Below are positions 1-8,194 of a stretch of DNA of 24,803 nt, one piece after another. Made by a program: the position numbers and the translations under genes. The notes under the pieces are model-generated. The model saw nothing but the letters and a program-made list of their open reading frames with translations. It did not search any database and was not told where the DNA came from. This DNA comes from a virus: positions 1 to 24,803 of IMG/VR virus record IMGVR_UViG_3300017752_000150; one strand, given 5' to 3'. Numbering within the stretch: position 1 is the first letter of the stretch; every line of letters begins with the position of its first letter.

Positions 1-858
1 AGTGGCACGCCAAAAGTAAACACTGGCACAAGCAGTGCTTATGCTATTGGCAGTTTAAGTGTACCAATTACAAGTAGCAGTGTGCGCACAGTTGAAACTA
101 TTAAAGCAAGAGCAAGAAACGTAAACGGAATTAGCTCATATAGTGAATTGTCTACTAAGTTGCAAGTACATACTGCATCACAAAGTGGTATTAGTGAGAT
201 TGCTATTGCAGTAAGTGACAGTTTAGGTGCTGGATTTGATGATGATGGTGTGCGTATATTTGATTTTAGTAGTGATACAACAAATACACCAAGTTACACA
301 AGTTCAACAAACTTTTACACAAACAGTTTATACGGCGAAAGTGCAGATCCAGGAGTTGCAGGAACCAAAGAAGCAACTATTAGACTAGGTGTACTCAAGT
401 ATGATGTAACAGATTACAGTAGTGGATTTTTACCTGCAGGGCCTGACCGTAGTGGCGATACAGGTACACAATACTTTACATTTGCGTTCCGCAGAACTAC
501 TACTGCAAACTTTGATATTAATATTACAAGTAGTAGTGGTATTGCAGGCGCATGGTATGCTGCACCTGGTACTACAATGGATGACAGTAGTGGACTTAAT
601 GGCTGGATTGAAACAACTACACAATACAACGGTGTAGGATTACCAGGCAGTGACACAGGCAATGGTGGTAACGGATCAAACGGTGGTGCATTTACTGGCG
701 CTGATGTTATCCCAACAGGCAGTAGTTTAAGTGGCGGATATACAATGACACTAGGTACTGCTAACCTCAGTAATGCAACAGGAAACGTTTGCTTGGTGCG
801 TATTGCACTAACTAGTGGACAAAGCGTAACTGCTCTTAGTATAGGAGTTGCTGCGTAA
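1..858 (+). CDS. Partial virion structural / tail appendage protein (3' end)
   Basis: The reading frame is open from base 1 to the TAA at 856-858, so this is the C-terminal 285 residues of a larger protein. A GTG at 82 is not a convincing start, because coding continues upstream of it with the same composition. The first ~60 visible residues look like the end of a fibronectin type III-like module (IKARARNVNGISSYSE). The remainder is rich in Ser, Thr and Gly, with a Gly/Asn linker (GNGGNGSNGG) about two thirds along, followed by a beta-rich C-terminus. It overlaps the next structural gene by one base (TAATG), and the cluster that follows is all fibre-like. Role as a virion or fibre-associated protein is inferred from composition and neighbours. 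The exact T4 counterpart is not recognised. Confidence 0.75.
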   Translation, partial: SGTPKVNTGTSSAYAIGSLSVPITSSSVRTVETIKARARNVNGISSYSELSTKLQVHTASQSGISEIAIAVSDSLGAGFDDDGVRIFDFSSDTTNTPSYTSSTNFYTNSLYGESADPGVAGTKEATIRLGVLKYDVTDYSSGFLPAGPDRSGDTGTQYFTFAFRRTTTANFDINITSSSGIAGAWYAAPGTTMDDSSGLNGWIETTTQYNGVGLPGSDTGNGGNGSNGGAFTGADVIPTGSSLSGGYTMTLGTANLSNATGNVCLVRIALTSGQSVTALSIGVAA

Positions 859-1994
859 TGGCTATTACTGACAATCAAAAAATTGACTATCTGTTTAAGA
901 AGATTGGTTATGGTGCAACTAAAACTGATACTAACGCTAACAAACTTGCTCCTAACGAAGCGATTCCAAGTCCACTACTCATACGTGGTGACAGAGTATG
1001 GCAACAATCAGGTGACATTCCTGCAGTCAGACCTAGTAGCACTAGCAGTATTGTGCAAATTTATACTGGTTCTAGTGTAGTTGAGACTACAGAAGATAAC
1101 ACAGCAACATCAAACAGAACTTGGAAAACAGGATTGACTGGTTGGATACCTCCGCAGTTTGGCAGTACCTACATTGTGAGTATATACATTCACACCAGCG
1201 GAGATGCAGCAAATGCAGCAAGTATCAGTAACAAAGTATTTGTTACAGGCAGTGGCAACAATGATGAATGGTTTTTCGATTATGAATCTGGCGTGCTTAA
1301 CTTTATTGGTACAAGTTTACCTAATGGTAAAAGTTTCAGTGGCAACAGTGTATATGTAGAAGGCGCACGTTATGTTGGTGCATATGGTGTAAGTGCTGCT
1401 AGTTCATTTGGTGATTTAGAAGCCTCTGGGACAACAGTAACTACTGCAACAGCAGGTGATGATATTACACTTGATCCTGAAACAGGCAACGTTGTAATAA
1501 GTGGCACAACTGCACTACAGATTCCAGTAGGCACAGAAGCACAAAGACCAACAGCTGCAAAAGGCATGATTCGTTTTAATGATGACGATGACGAAGTTGA
1601 AGTATACAACGGAAGCGCATGGGTTAGTATAAGTCCTAGCAACACTATTACTAAAAATGATTTTAGTGGAGACGATAGTACAGTAGCATTTACACTTGGC
1701 GCAAGCACAACCACAAATGCTGTACTAGTCACACTCAACGGTGCAGTGCAAGAAGCAACTAATGCATATAGTGTAAGTGGCACTACACTAACTTTCACAA
1801 ATGCTCCTGCTACAGGTGATGTAATACAGGTTAGAAGTTTTCATAGTGGCAATGCACAACCAGCACAAAAGTTTCAAAGTTTTACAACCACACAAAGAGA
1901 TGCACTGAGTAGTGCAAATGGTGATGTAATATATAACACAACTACAAATAAATTTCAAGGCTATGCTAACAGTGTTTGGGTAGACTTCCACTAA
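858..1994 (+). CDS. Conserved virion structural protein of marine T4-like phages (378 aa)
   Basis: The ATG at 858 overlaps the upstream stop (TAATG) and has an AGGAG ribosome site at 843-847. The N-terminal ~175 residues (beginning MAITDNQKIDYLFKKIGYG, with an NNDEWFFDYESGVLNFIGT stretch) match my memory of a conserved marine T4-like phage structural protein. Residues ~220-255 hold an AQRP...G.IRFN module. It is followed by a GDDSTVAFTL...LNGAVQE...APATGD module that recurs in the 1124-aa fibre protein downstream. A last short module (VIYNTTTNKFQGYANSVW) ends the protein. This suggests an appendage or fibre-base protein assembled from exchangeable modules. No enzymatic motif is seen. Confidence 0.8.
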   Translation: MAITDNQKIDYLFKKIGYGATKTDTNANKLAPNEAIPSPLLIRGDRVWQQSGDIPAVRPSSTSSIVQIYTGSSVVETTEDNTATSNRTWKTGLTGWIPPQFGSTYIVSIYIHTSGDAANAASISNKVFVTGSGNNDEWFFDYESGVLNFIGTSLPNGKSFSGNSVYVEGARYVGAYGVSAASSFGDLEASGTTVTTATAGDDITLDPETGNVVISGTTALQIPVGTEAQRPTAAKGMIRFNDDDDEVEVYNGSAWVSISPSNTITKNDFSGDDSTVAFTLGASTTTNAVLVTLNGAVQEATNAYSVSGTTLTFTNAPATGDVIQVRSFHSGNAQPAQKFQSFTTTQRDALSSANGDVIYNTTTNKFQGYANSVWVDFH

Positions 1995-1997
1995 TCT

Positions 1998-2005
1998 GAT
2001 AAATA
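1998..2005 (+). promoter_or_regulatory. T4-type late promoter box (GATAAATA)
   Basis: GATAAATA matches the T4 late consensus TATAAATA at seven of eight positions. It starts four bases after the stop of the 378-aa protein and lies upstream of the large fibre gene, though ~205 nt from its start. The same box recurs before other genes in this window. Confidence 0.6.
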
Positions 2006-2166
2006 AAAATGCAAGCGTTCTGTCTTGTTTAGGTTAGATTTTATCCTCTAAAAAAAGTCTGCAAAAAGTTAATAACCCTCCCTTTAACCGTTAAAAAATA
2101 CAAGAACTTTTGACGCTGTTTCTTTGCGACTAGATTATATTTTCCCCGTATCCACTAAATACACTT

Positions 2167-2190
2167 GTTAATTAACAGCACGATATCGTG
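2167..2190. repeat. Two adjacent perfect palindromes in fibre-gene leader
   Basis: GTTAATTAAC (2167-2176) and CACGATATCGTG (2179-2190) are perfect 10-bp and 12-bp palindromes two bases apart. They end 20 bases before the start codon of the 1124-aa fibre gene. They could form RNA hairpins near the ribosome site or be a protein-binding site; the sequence alone does not decide. Confidence 0.5.
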
Positions 2191-2210
2191 ATTGGACGGA
2201 GAAAAACAAA

Positions 2211-5200
2211 ATGGCATTGACCAGAATTAAAACCAACCAGATTACTGACCTAGCAGTGACTACAGCAAAACTTGCTGCAAACGCTGTTACAGCAGCTAAA
2301 CTGGAAAACAACCTTACCTATGGCAGTGATTTTACTGTTTCAGGTAACCTTACAGTTTCGGGTACTACAACAAGTGTTAGTACAACAAATACTCGCGTTG
2401 AAGATGCAATTATTGCACTAAGCGCAGAAGCAAGTGGATCAGCAAGTGTAGACAGTGGTCTACTTATCAACCGTGGTTCAGATGATAACCAAGCATTCCT
2501 TTGGGATGAAAGTGCAGATCAATTTATTGTTGCTAACGTAGGCAGTGAAGATGGTGATACAGCAGGTAACGTTAGTGTTAGCAGTTACGCTGGATTGCAA
2601 GCAGGTGCAGTTGTTTATGGTTCATTAAATGATGGAACAACAACGCTTACAAGCACAGCGGCAGAACTTAATCTAATTGATGGCTCGAGTGCAGGCACAA
2701 TTGTAAACAGCAAAGCAGTAATTTACGGATCAAGCGGTGAAGTAAACGCAACCACACTACAGATTGCTGGCACTTCAATCACTGCAACTGCAGCAGAACT
2801 TAACATCATGGATGGTGATGCTACAGTAAGCACAGATGCTTTTGCTTCTGGTGACGGACTTGTAACAAATGATGCTGGCACTATGAAACAAACTAGTGTC
2901 GATACTTTAGATACATATCTGTCAGCAAGTACAAAAACACTTACAAACAAAACTATTGACAGTGCAAGTAATACACTTACATTGGATCTAAGTGAAGGTA
3001 CACTAACAGGTACAACTGCAGAATTTAACAGTGCAATAAGTGATGACAGTTTTGCTACATTAGCAGGTACAGAAACACTAACAAACAAAACACTTACTGC
3101 TCCAAAAATTGCAAGTGGCGGCTTTATTGCTGATGCAAACGGTAACGAACTTGTTATCTTTACAACAACAGCAAGTGCAGTCAACGAAATTACACTAGCA
3201 AACGCGGCAGCAAGTGGTCATCCAACTATTACCACAACAGGTAGTGACACAAACATCAACCTAGTACTAAGTCCAAAAGGTTCTGGTACAATTGACGCTA
3301 GTACAAGTAAAATTGTAAATGTTACTGATCCAACAGCAAACCAAGATGCTGCAACAAAATCATATGTTGACAGTCAGGTTACTGGTGGTTCTACACTTGC
3401 TATTGCTGGTGACAGTGGTACAGACAACGTTGTTGTTGGTACTAACACATTTACATTTAGTGGTACTTCAAATGAAATCGTTACAGCGGTAACAGACAAC
3501 ACAGTAACTATTAGTTTGCCAGATGATGTAACAATTGGCGGTGATGCAATTGTTACAGGTAACTTGACAGTTAACGGTACTACAACTACAATTTCAACAA
3601 CAAACAGTGTGGTTAGTGATAACTTGATCGAACTTAACAACGGTGCAGGTTCAAACGCTAACGATAGTGGTATTGTTATTGAACGTGGTTCAACAGGCGA
3701 CAATGCTATCTTTGCATGGGACGAAAGTGCAGACAAGTTTACACTTGGTACAACAACAGCAACAGGTGATAGTACTGGTGATTTAAGCATTACAACAGGT
3801 ATACTAGTTGCAAATATTGAAGGTAATGTCACAGGTAATGTAACTGGTAGTGCAGATACACTAACAACAGCAAGAGCAATTGCATTAACAGGTGATGTAA
3901 CTGGTACTGCTAACTTTGATGGTAGTGCAGGTATTAGTATTGCAGCAACTATTGCTGCCAACAGCGTTGCACTTGGCACTGACACAACTGGTGATTATAC
4001 TGCAACTATTACAGGCGGCAATGGTATTGCGTCAACTGGTGCTACATCAGGTGAAGGCATTGCACATAGTCTAAGTGTTGACTTAACTGACACAGCAATC
4101 TTTGCTAGTGACGGTACAGCAAGTCGTGCAGTGGTACTAGACGGAAGTGGTGACTTTACAGCAAGTACAGGTACATTCACTAACATGGATGGTATTATTG
4201 GTGCAAACACAGCTGCAGCAGGTAGTTTCACAACAGTTGGTACAACTGGTGAAGCAACACTAGCAAGTGCTATTGTAAGTGACTTGACTGCAACTCGCAT
4301 TGTATTTGCAGGCTCAAGTGGTGCTCTTGAAGATAGTGCAAACTTGGTATTTGCTAGTAACTCACTAGATGTTACAGGTGCTATTACTGCAACTGGTAAT
4401 ATTGACATTGCAGATGCTGGCTCACTTAGAGTTGGTACAGGCAATGACTTTACTATTAACCATGATGCCACAAACACTACAATTACAAACGGCACAGGCA
4501 TACTTGCTATTGACGGTGCAGCAACAAGTGCTATCCGTATTAACGAAGCAGGCGCAAACGTTGACTTTGTTGTAGAAGGTGATAGTAACACTGGATTGAT
4601 TACAGTTGATGCAAGTGGCGACAACGTTGGTATTGGTGGAGCACCAAACGCAAACGTAGTATTTGACATTAACGACACAGGTGCAATGAAACTTGCAGTT
4701 GGTACAACTGCACAGCGTCCAGGAACTGGTGTAACAGGTATGTTCCGTTATAACTCAACTACTAACCAGATTGAATATTATGACAACGCAGGTTGGGAAA
4801 GTGTTAGTACAGCATTTACACTTGCTAGTTCACAAACATTTAACGGTGATGATAGTACTGTAGCATTTACACTAAGCGCACTAAGTGGTGCAGATAGTTA
4901 TACTGTTGCTGGTGTACTTGTTATGCTAAACGGTGTGGTACAAGAGCCAACAACTGTTTATGGTATTAGTGGTACAACACTAACATTTACAACTGCTCCT
5001 GCAACAGGTGACTTGATTGAAGTGCGTAAATTCACTACAACAACAACTGTAGTTGCAATTGCAGATAGTGATGGTGATACACAGATCCAAGTTGAAGAAA
5101 CAAGTGACGAAGATGTTATCCGCTTTGATGTTGCTGGCTCACAGATTGCTAGTATTACAAGTGCTGGAATCGTAATGGACTCTGGTAAAACACTAGATGG

Positions 5201-5585
5201 TACAGCAACAAGCGCACAATACGCTGACTTGGCTGAGATGTACGCAGCAGACGAGGAAATTGCTCCTGGTACTGTTGTACACTTTGCAGGCGAAGGCAAA
5301 CTAGCAGCATGCGATATTGAAAACTGTCGTTCAGTTGCAGGTATTGTAAGTACTGATCCAGCATACTTGATGAACAGTGTGCAGGAAGGTGTTGCACTTG
5401 CACTAGCAGGTCGTGTTCCAACTAAAGTAACTGGTGCAGTAGCAGCAGGTGACTTGATGGTATCAGCAGGCAACGGTATGGCAATGGCTAATAACGAAGC
5501 AGCAATGGGTACAGTAATTGGTAAAGCAATCGAAGCACATGAAGGCGGCGAAGGCGTTATTGAAGTACTAGCACTTATGATGTAA
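2211..5585 (+). CDS. Large modular fibre-like protein with Peptidase_G2-like C-terminus (1124 aa)
   Basis: Starts at ATG 2211 behind an ACGGAG site. Residues ~35-125 and ~443-535 are an internal duplication: GNLTV(S/N)GTTT, then (N/R)G or ERG, then WDESAD(Q/K)F. Between and after them lie repeats common in marine phage fibres: TAAELN.(I/M)DG (about residues 147 and 195) and TLTNKT(L/I). Residues ~835-870 carry an AQRPG...GMFRYN module and ~880-950 a GDDSTVAFTL module, both shared with the 378-aa protein upstream. Residues ~1000-1124 (AQYADLAEMYAADEE..., GIVSTDPAYLMN) resemble the self-cleaving Peptidase_G2/chaperone-type domain of phage appendages and are paralogous to the 185-aa protein at 7636. 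Probable host-recognition or whisker-like fibre; receptor unknown. Followed by a strong terminator. Confidence 0.8.
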   Translation: MALTRIKTNQITDLAVTTAKLAANAVTAAKLENNLTYGSDFTVSGNLTVSGTTTSVSTTNTRVEDAIIALSAEASGSASVDSGLLINRGSDDNQAFLWDESADQFIVANVGSEDGDTAGNVSVSSYAGLQAGAVVYGSLNDGTTTLTSTAAELNLIDGSSAGTIVNSKAVIYGSSGEVNATTLQIAGTSITATAAELNIMDGDATVSTDAFASGDGLVTNDAGTMKQTSVDTLDTYLSASTKTLTNKTIDSASNTLTLDLSEGTLTGTTAEFNSAISDDSFATLAGTETLTNKTLTAPKIASGGFIADANGNELVIFTTTASAVNEITLANAAASGHPTITTTGSDTNINLVLSPKGSGTIDASTSKIVNVTDPTANQDAATKSYVDSQVTGGSTLAIAGDSGTDNVVVGTNTFTFSGTSNEIVTAVTDNTVTISLPDDVTIGGDAIVTGNLTVNGTTTTISTTNSVVSDNLIELNNGAGSNANDSGIVIERGSTGDNAIFAWDESADKFTLGTTTATGDSTGDLSITTGILVANIEGNVTGNVTGSADTLTTARAIALTGDVTGTANFDGSAGISIAATIAANSVALGTDTTGDYTATITGGNGIASTGATSGEGIAHSLSVDLTDTAIFASDGTASRAVVLDGSGDFTASTGTFTNMDGIIGANTAAAGSFTTVGTTGEATLASAIVSDLTATRIVFAGSSGALEDSANLVFASNSLDVTGAITATGNIDIADAGSLRVGTGNDFTINHDATNTTITNGTGILAIDGAATSAIRINEAGANVDFVVEGDSNTGLITVDASGDNVGIGGAPNANVVFDINDTGAMKLAVGTTAQRPGTGVTGMFRYNSTTNQIEYYDNAGWESVSTAFTLASSQTFNGDDSTVAFTLSALSGADSYTVAGVLVMLNGVVQEPTTVYGISGTTLTFTTAPATGDLIEVRKFTTTTTVVAIADSDGDTQIQVEETSDEDVIRFDVAGSQIASITSAGIVMDSGKTLDGTATSAQYADLAEMYAADEEIAPGTVVHFAGEGKLAACDIENCRSVAGIVSTDPAYLMNSVQEGVALALAGRVPTKVTGAVAAGDLMVSAGNGMAMANNEAAMGTVIGKAIEAHEGGEGVIEVLALMM
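2311..2590 (+). repeat. Fibre module copy 1 (internal duplication)
   Basis: This stretch encodes the GNLTVSGTTT...WDESADQF module of the 1124-aa fibre protein. A second copy lies at about 3537-3815 in the same gene, and the WDESAD part appears again at about 5770-5910 in the next gene. Similarity is clear at protein level and partial at DNA level. Confidence 0.65.
3537..3815 (+). repeat. Fibre module copy 2 (internal duplication)
   Basis: Second copy of the GNLTV(S/N)GTTT...WDESAD module in the 1124-aa fibre protein, about 1.2 kb downstream of copy 1, in the same frame. It differs from copy 1 at many synonymous and some coding positions, so the duplication is not recent. Confidence 0.65.
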
Positions 5586-5606
5586 TCATAAAAAAAATAA
5601 ACAAAG

Positions 5607-5633
5607 AATAGCACCTTCGGGTGCTATTTTTTT
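5607..5633 (+). terminator. Rho-independent terminator after the large fibre gene
   Basis: A nine-base-pair stem AATAGCACC / GGTGCTATT closed by a TTCG tetraloop (5616-5619) is followed by a run of seven T (5627-5633). It begins 22 bases after the stop of the 1124-aa protein and precedes the next late-promoter box, so it separates two transcription units. Confidence 0.93.
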
Positions 5634-5647
5634 GACTGGCTCAACCG

Positions 5648-5655
5648 GATAAATA
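5648..5655 (+). promoter_or_regulatory. T4-type late promoter box (GATAAATA)
   Basis: GATAAATA lies 28 bases upstream of the ATG at 5683 and just downstream of the terminator at 5607-5633. It is well placed to start late transcription of the 639-aa fibre gene, which also has an AAGGA ribosome site at 5670-5674. Confidence 0.8.
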
Positions 5656-5682
5656 CAAGCAGTTAATTAAAGGAATACACAC

Positions 5683-7602
5683 ATGGCGTTTACTAGGCCC
5701 AAAGCTGCTCAGATTGATTTTGATCTCACTAACATCAGTGATCCTCTTATTCGTATCAATAGTGCCGAATCTGGTGACAATACAAACGATTTAGGTATTG
5801 TCTTTGAACGTGGAAATCATACCAATGCTGCTATAGTATGGGATGAAAGTGCTGACACATTTAGACTCATAAGCACCACTCATGATGCTAGTTCACACAC
5901 CAGTGACATTAACATCAGTGACCATCACAATATAACCCTTAAAAGAGTAACACAGTCTGAGCAACAGTATACGACTTCAAACATGATGAAGTTTAATCAA
6001 CTGTATCTCGGTGCTGCAAATGGAAGTTATTTTACCAGTGGTGAATACCAAAAAGTAGTAACTATTATTCCAAGTGCTGACAGTCAAAACTATCAAGTGA
6101 TTGGTAGAATAACTGCACAAAATGCTGGTAGTATTCACACAATTGACTTTAATGTAGCCATGCGCAGTGAAACACTTCCTGCCTTATCATATTCAACTGC
6201 TTTCACAGAACAATATACACAACAACTTATTAAACCTCAATTGTGGCATAAACAAACAACTACTGCAGGATTTATCATTGCATTTGAAGTATTAAACAGT
6301 ACAATATACGGAAACGTCACTGTTGACATTGACGTTGTACCAAGAGCAGATTCTCAAAAAGCAAATGTCACTGTAAACACAACACAAAACAGCGAAACTA
6401 CCAGTGTTGATGCAGGCTACACTGTAGTTGACATGACAAAGGTTTATGCGATCAACGGTAGTTCTTTTACAATTGCCGGTGCATATTCATTTCCTACTAG
6501 TGATGGCACAAATGGGCAAACTCTAGTTACTGATGGCAGTGGCACACTAAGTTTTACTACCTTAAACCAAACTATTAGTCTTGCAGGTGATAGTGGTACA
6601 GACAATTATACTACTGGAGAAACACTAACATTTGCTGGTGGAACTGGTATTGATACTACTGTTAGTGATAATAACATAAGTGTTGCAGTAGATAGTACAG
6701 TTGTATTAAATAATCAAAACAACACCATTACTAGCACCACAGCAGGCGGTAGTGCGGCACCTGAATTTGAACTATTTAGAGATATTACAGGTTCAGATGC
6801 AAACTATATTGGTCAGATAAAGTTCAGTGCAGACAATGATGCAAATCAAAAAACAGTTTTTGCTAAGATTACTGGTAAGATAGGCGATGCTAGTGATGGA
6901 AGTGAAGATGGCATAATTGAAATAGCCCATCAAAAAGCAGGTTCGCAAAATATCAATGTGCGCATGACCAGTACAGAGTTCAAGATTATGAACGGTACTG
7001 ATTTTGATGTTGAGACACATGATGGCTCAAGCACAGGACTAAGACTTGCTAACACTCTGGTTACTGCAACAGCCGCAGAACTAAACAGATTAGACGGTAT
7101 TGGTAGTGCCGCAGTCGGCTTAACAGATACACAAACACTAACAAATAAAACACTAACTAGTGCAATAGTTACTACAGATATAAGATTAAATGCACGAGCA
7201 GAACTAGAGTTTTATGATAGCGACAGTAGTCATTATGTTTCCTTTAGAGCACCTGCTACTATTACTAGTAATATAACTTGGACACTGCCAGCAAGTGACG
7301 GCACTGATGGACAAGTGCTTGCAACAAATGGCGCAGGCACACTAAGTTTTGCAGACGCTGGAAGCGGAGGAGGAGGGTCTGGATCAAGTTATCCAGGTAG
7401 TACATTCCAAACACTTCCTGGAACAGATGGCGACTTTGATTTAAGTTATAATGTTGCACAAACAAGTCAAGAAGCACCATTTGAAGCAGGCGGAACTGAT
7501 GCATTTGGTGTAAACCTAGGTAGTGTGTTTACACTTATGGATCCAGTTGGAAGTATAGAAACAGCATCAGAATCAGGTTTAGATTTAGGCACATTATCAT
7601 AA
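5683..7602 (+). CDS. Modular fibre-like structural protein (639 aa)
   Basis: The start at 5683 is supported by AAGGA ten bases upstream and the late box before it. Residues ~25-60 (DLGIVFERG, WDESADTF) are a third version of the module duplicated in the preceding 1124-aa protein. Residues ~100-240 look like a distinct beta-rich domain. Further on come a SLAGDSGTDN element, TAAELN.LDG (~residue 467), TQTLTNKTLTS (~485) and a Gly/Ser linker GGGGSGSS (~563). The last ~75 residues (FGVNLGSVFTLMDP, DLGTLS) resemble the C-terminal tail of several marine T4-like fibre proteins from memory. Likely a tail fibre or whisker component; which fibre cannot be told from sequence. No frameshift seen. Confidence 0.8.
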   Translation: MAFTRPKAAQIDFDLTNISDPLIRINSAESGDNTNDLGIVFERGNHTNAAIVWDESADTFRLISTTHDASSHTSDINISDHHNITLKRVTQSEQQYTTSNMMKFNQLYLGAANGSYFTSGEYQKVVTIIPSADSQNYQVIGRITAQNAGSIHTIDFNVAMRSETLPALSYSTAFTEQYTQQLIKPQLWHKQTTTAGFIIAFEVLNSTIYGNVTVDIDVVPRADSQKANVTVNTTQNSETTSVDAGYTVVDMTKVYAINGSSFTIAGAYSFPTSDGTNGQTLVTDGSGTLSFTTLNQTISLAGDSGTDNYTTGETLTFAGGTGIDTTVSDNNISVAVDSTVVLNNQNNTITSTTAGGSAAPEFELFRDITGSDANYIGQIKFSADNDANQKTVFAKITGKIGDASDGSEDGIIEIAHQKAGSQNINVRMTSTEFKIMNGTDFDVETHDGSSTGLRLANTLVTATAAELNRLDGIGSAAVGLTDTQTLTNKTLTSAIVTTDIRLNARAELEFYDSDSSHYVSFRAPATITSNITWTLPASDGTDGQVLATNGAGTLSFADAGSGGGGSGSSYPGSTFQTLPGTDGDFDLSYNVAQTSQEAPFEAGGTDAFGVNLGSVFTLMDPVGSIETASESGLDLGTLS

Positions 7603-7604
7603 CA

Positions 7605-7612
7605 AATAAATA
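7605..7612 (+). promoter_or_regulatory. T4-type late promoter box (AATAAATA)
   Basis: AATAAATA lies directly after the stop of the 639-aa gene and 24 bases before the ATG at 7636, which has AGGAG at 7625-7629. It matches the late box at seven of eight positions. Local AT-richness makes a chance match possible. Confidence 0.6.
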
Positions 7613-7635
7613 ATAAGGTATAGCAGGAGCAAAAG

Positions 7636-8193
7636 ATGCCTACAGTATTACAGTTTCGTAGAGGAACAACAGCACAAAATAATAGTTTTACCGGCGCAGC
7701 CGGCGAACTCAGTATCGACGCAGACGTGGATAGTATTCGCGTACATGATGGTTCAACAGCAGGCGGCTTTGAAACAAACGCGAAGCAAGCACAATACGCT
7801 GACGTTGCAGAACGCTATCGTGCAGACGCTGAATATGATCCAGGTACACTGCTAGTGTTTGGTGGTGAGGCTGAAATTACTATTAGTGCAGAAAAATATA
7901 GTAAACGTATTGCTGGTATTGTCAGTACTGATCCTTACTGTGTAATGAACAGTCCAAAAGACGAACGCAATGATCCAACTTTTCCTGCGATGGCATTGCT
8001 AGGTCGTGTTCCTGCACTAGTAATAGGCGAAGTACGCAAAGGTGACTTGATGGTTGCTAGTGACACTCCTGGTCACGCAGAAGCATGGCGTGACGAAAGC
8101 AATCCTCCTGCAGGCAGTGTGGTTGGAAAAGCAGTAGAAGATAAAACTGGCGCAAGTGCTGGAGAGATAGAAATATCAGTCGGCAGGCTTTAA
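7636..8193 (+). CDS. Short appendage protein with fibre N-motif and Peptidase_G2-like domain (185 aa)
   Basis: Start at 7636 follows AGGAG with normal spacing. The first ~45 residues (LQFRRGTTAQNNSFTGAAGE, then D.DVDSIRVHDGST) are the short beta motif found at the N-terminus of many phage fibre and tropism-determinant proteins. Residues ~52-185 (AQYADVAERYRADAEYDPG, RIAGIVSTDPYCVMN, LLGRVPALV, GDLMVAS) are clearly paralogous to the last ~125 residues of the 1124-aa fibre protein. That domain type is an intramolecular chaperone or self-cleaving (Peptidase_G2-like) domain in other phage appendages. Without the long shaft, this may be a stand-alone cap or trimerisation unit. Function is inferred from the family; cleavage is not shown. 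Confidence 0.75.
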   Translation: MPTVLQFRRGTTAQNNSFTGAAGELSIDADVDSIRVHDGSTAGGFETNAKQAQYADVAERYRADAEYDPGTLLVFGGEAEITISAEKYSKRIAGIVSTDPYCVMNSPKDERNDPTFPAMALLGRVPALVIGEVRKGDLMVASDTPGHAEAWRDESNPPAGSVVGKAVEDKTGASAGEIEISVGRL

Positions 8194-8194
8194 G

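Larger units (their letters stand above)
1995..2210 (+). promoter_or_regulatory. 216-bp intergenic leader upstream of the large fibre gene
   Basis: This is the longest non-coding stretch in the window. It contains a late-promoter box (1998-2005), a weaker CACTAAATA box (2153-2161), three small inverted repeats and an ACGGAG ribosome site just before the ATG at 2211. No additional ORF with a start signal is visible. A transcript from the first box would carry a leader of about 200 nt, long for this compact genome. Confidence 0.5.

Noticed and set aside
82-84. GTG as the start of the first gene
   Set aside because: The frame is open and of the same character back to base 1, with no ribosome site before the GTG; the gene is simply cut by the window edge.
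2110-2141. Sigma70-type promoter TTGACG...TTATAT upstream of the fibre gene
   Set aside because: The spacing (about 19 bases) is too long and the -10 is poor; late boxes nearby explain expression better.
2723-5614. Long open frames on the minus strand opposite the 1124-aa fibre gene (for example 3374-3985 and 3995-4678)
   Set aside because: They mirror the repetitive ACA/AGT/GCA codon use of the fibre gene, lack ribosome sites and recognisable motifs, and overlap a well-supported plus-strand gene.
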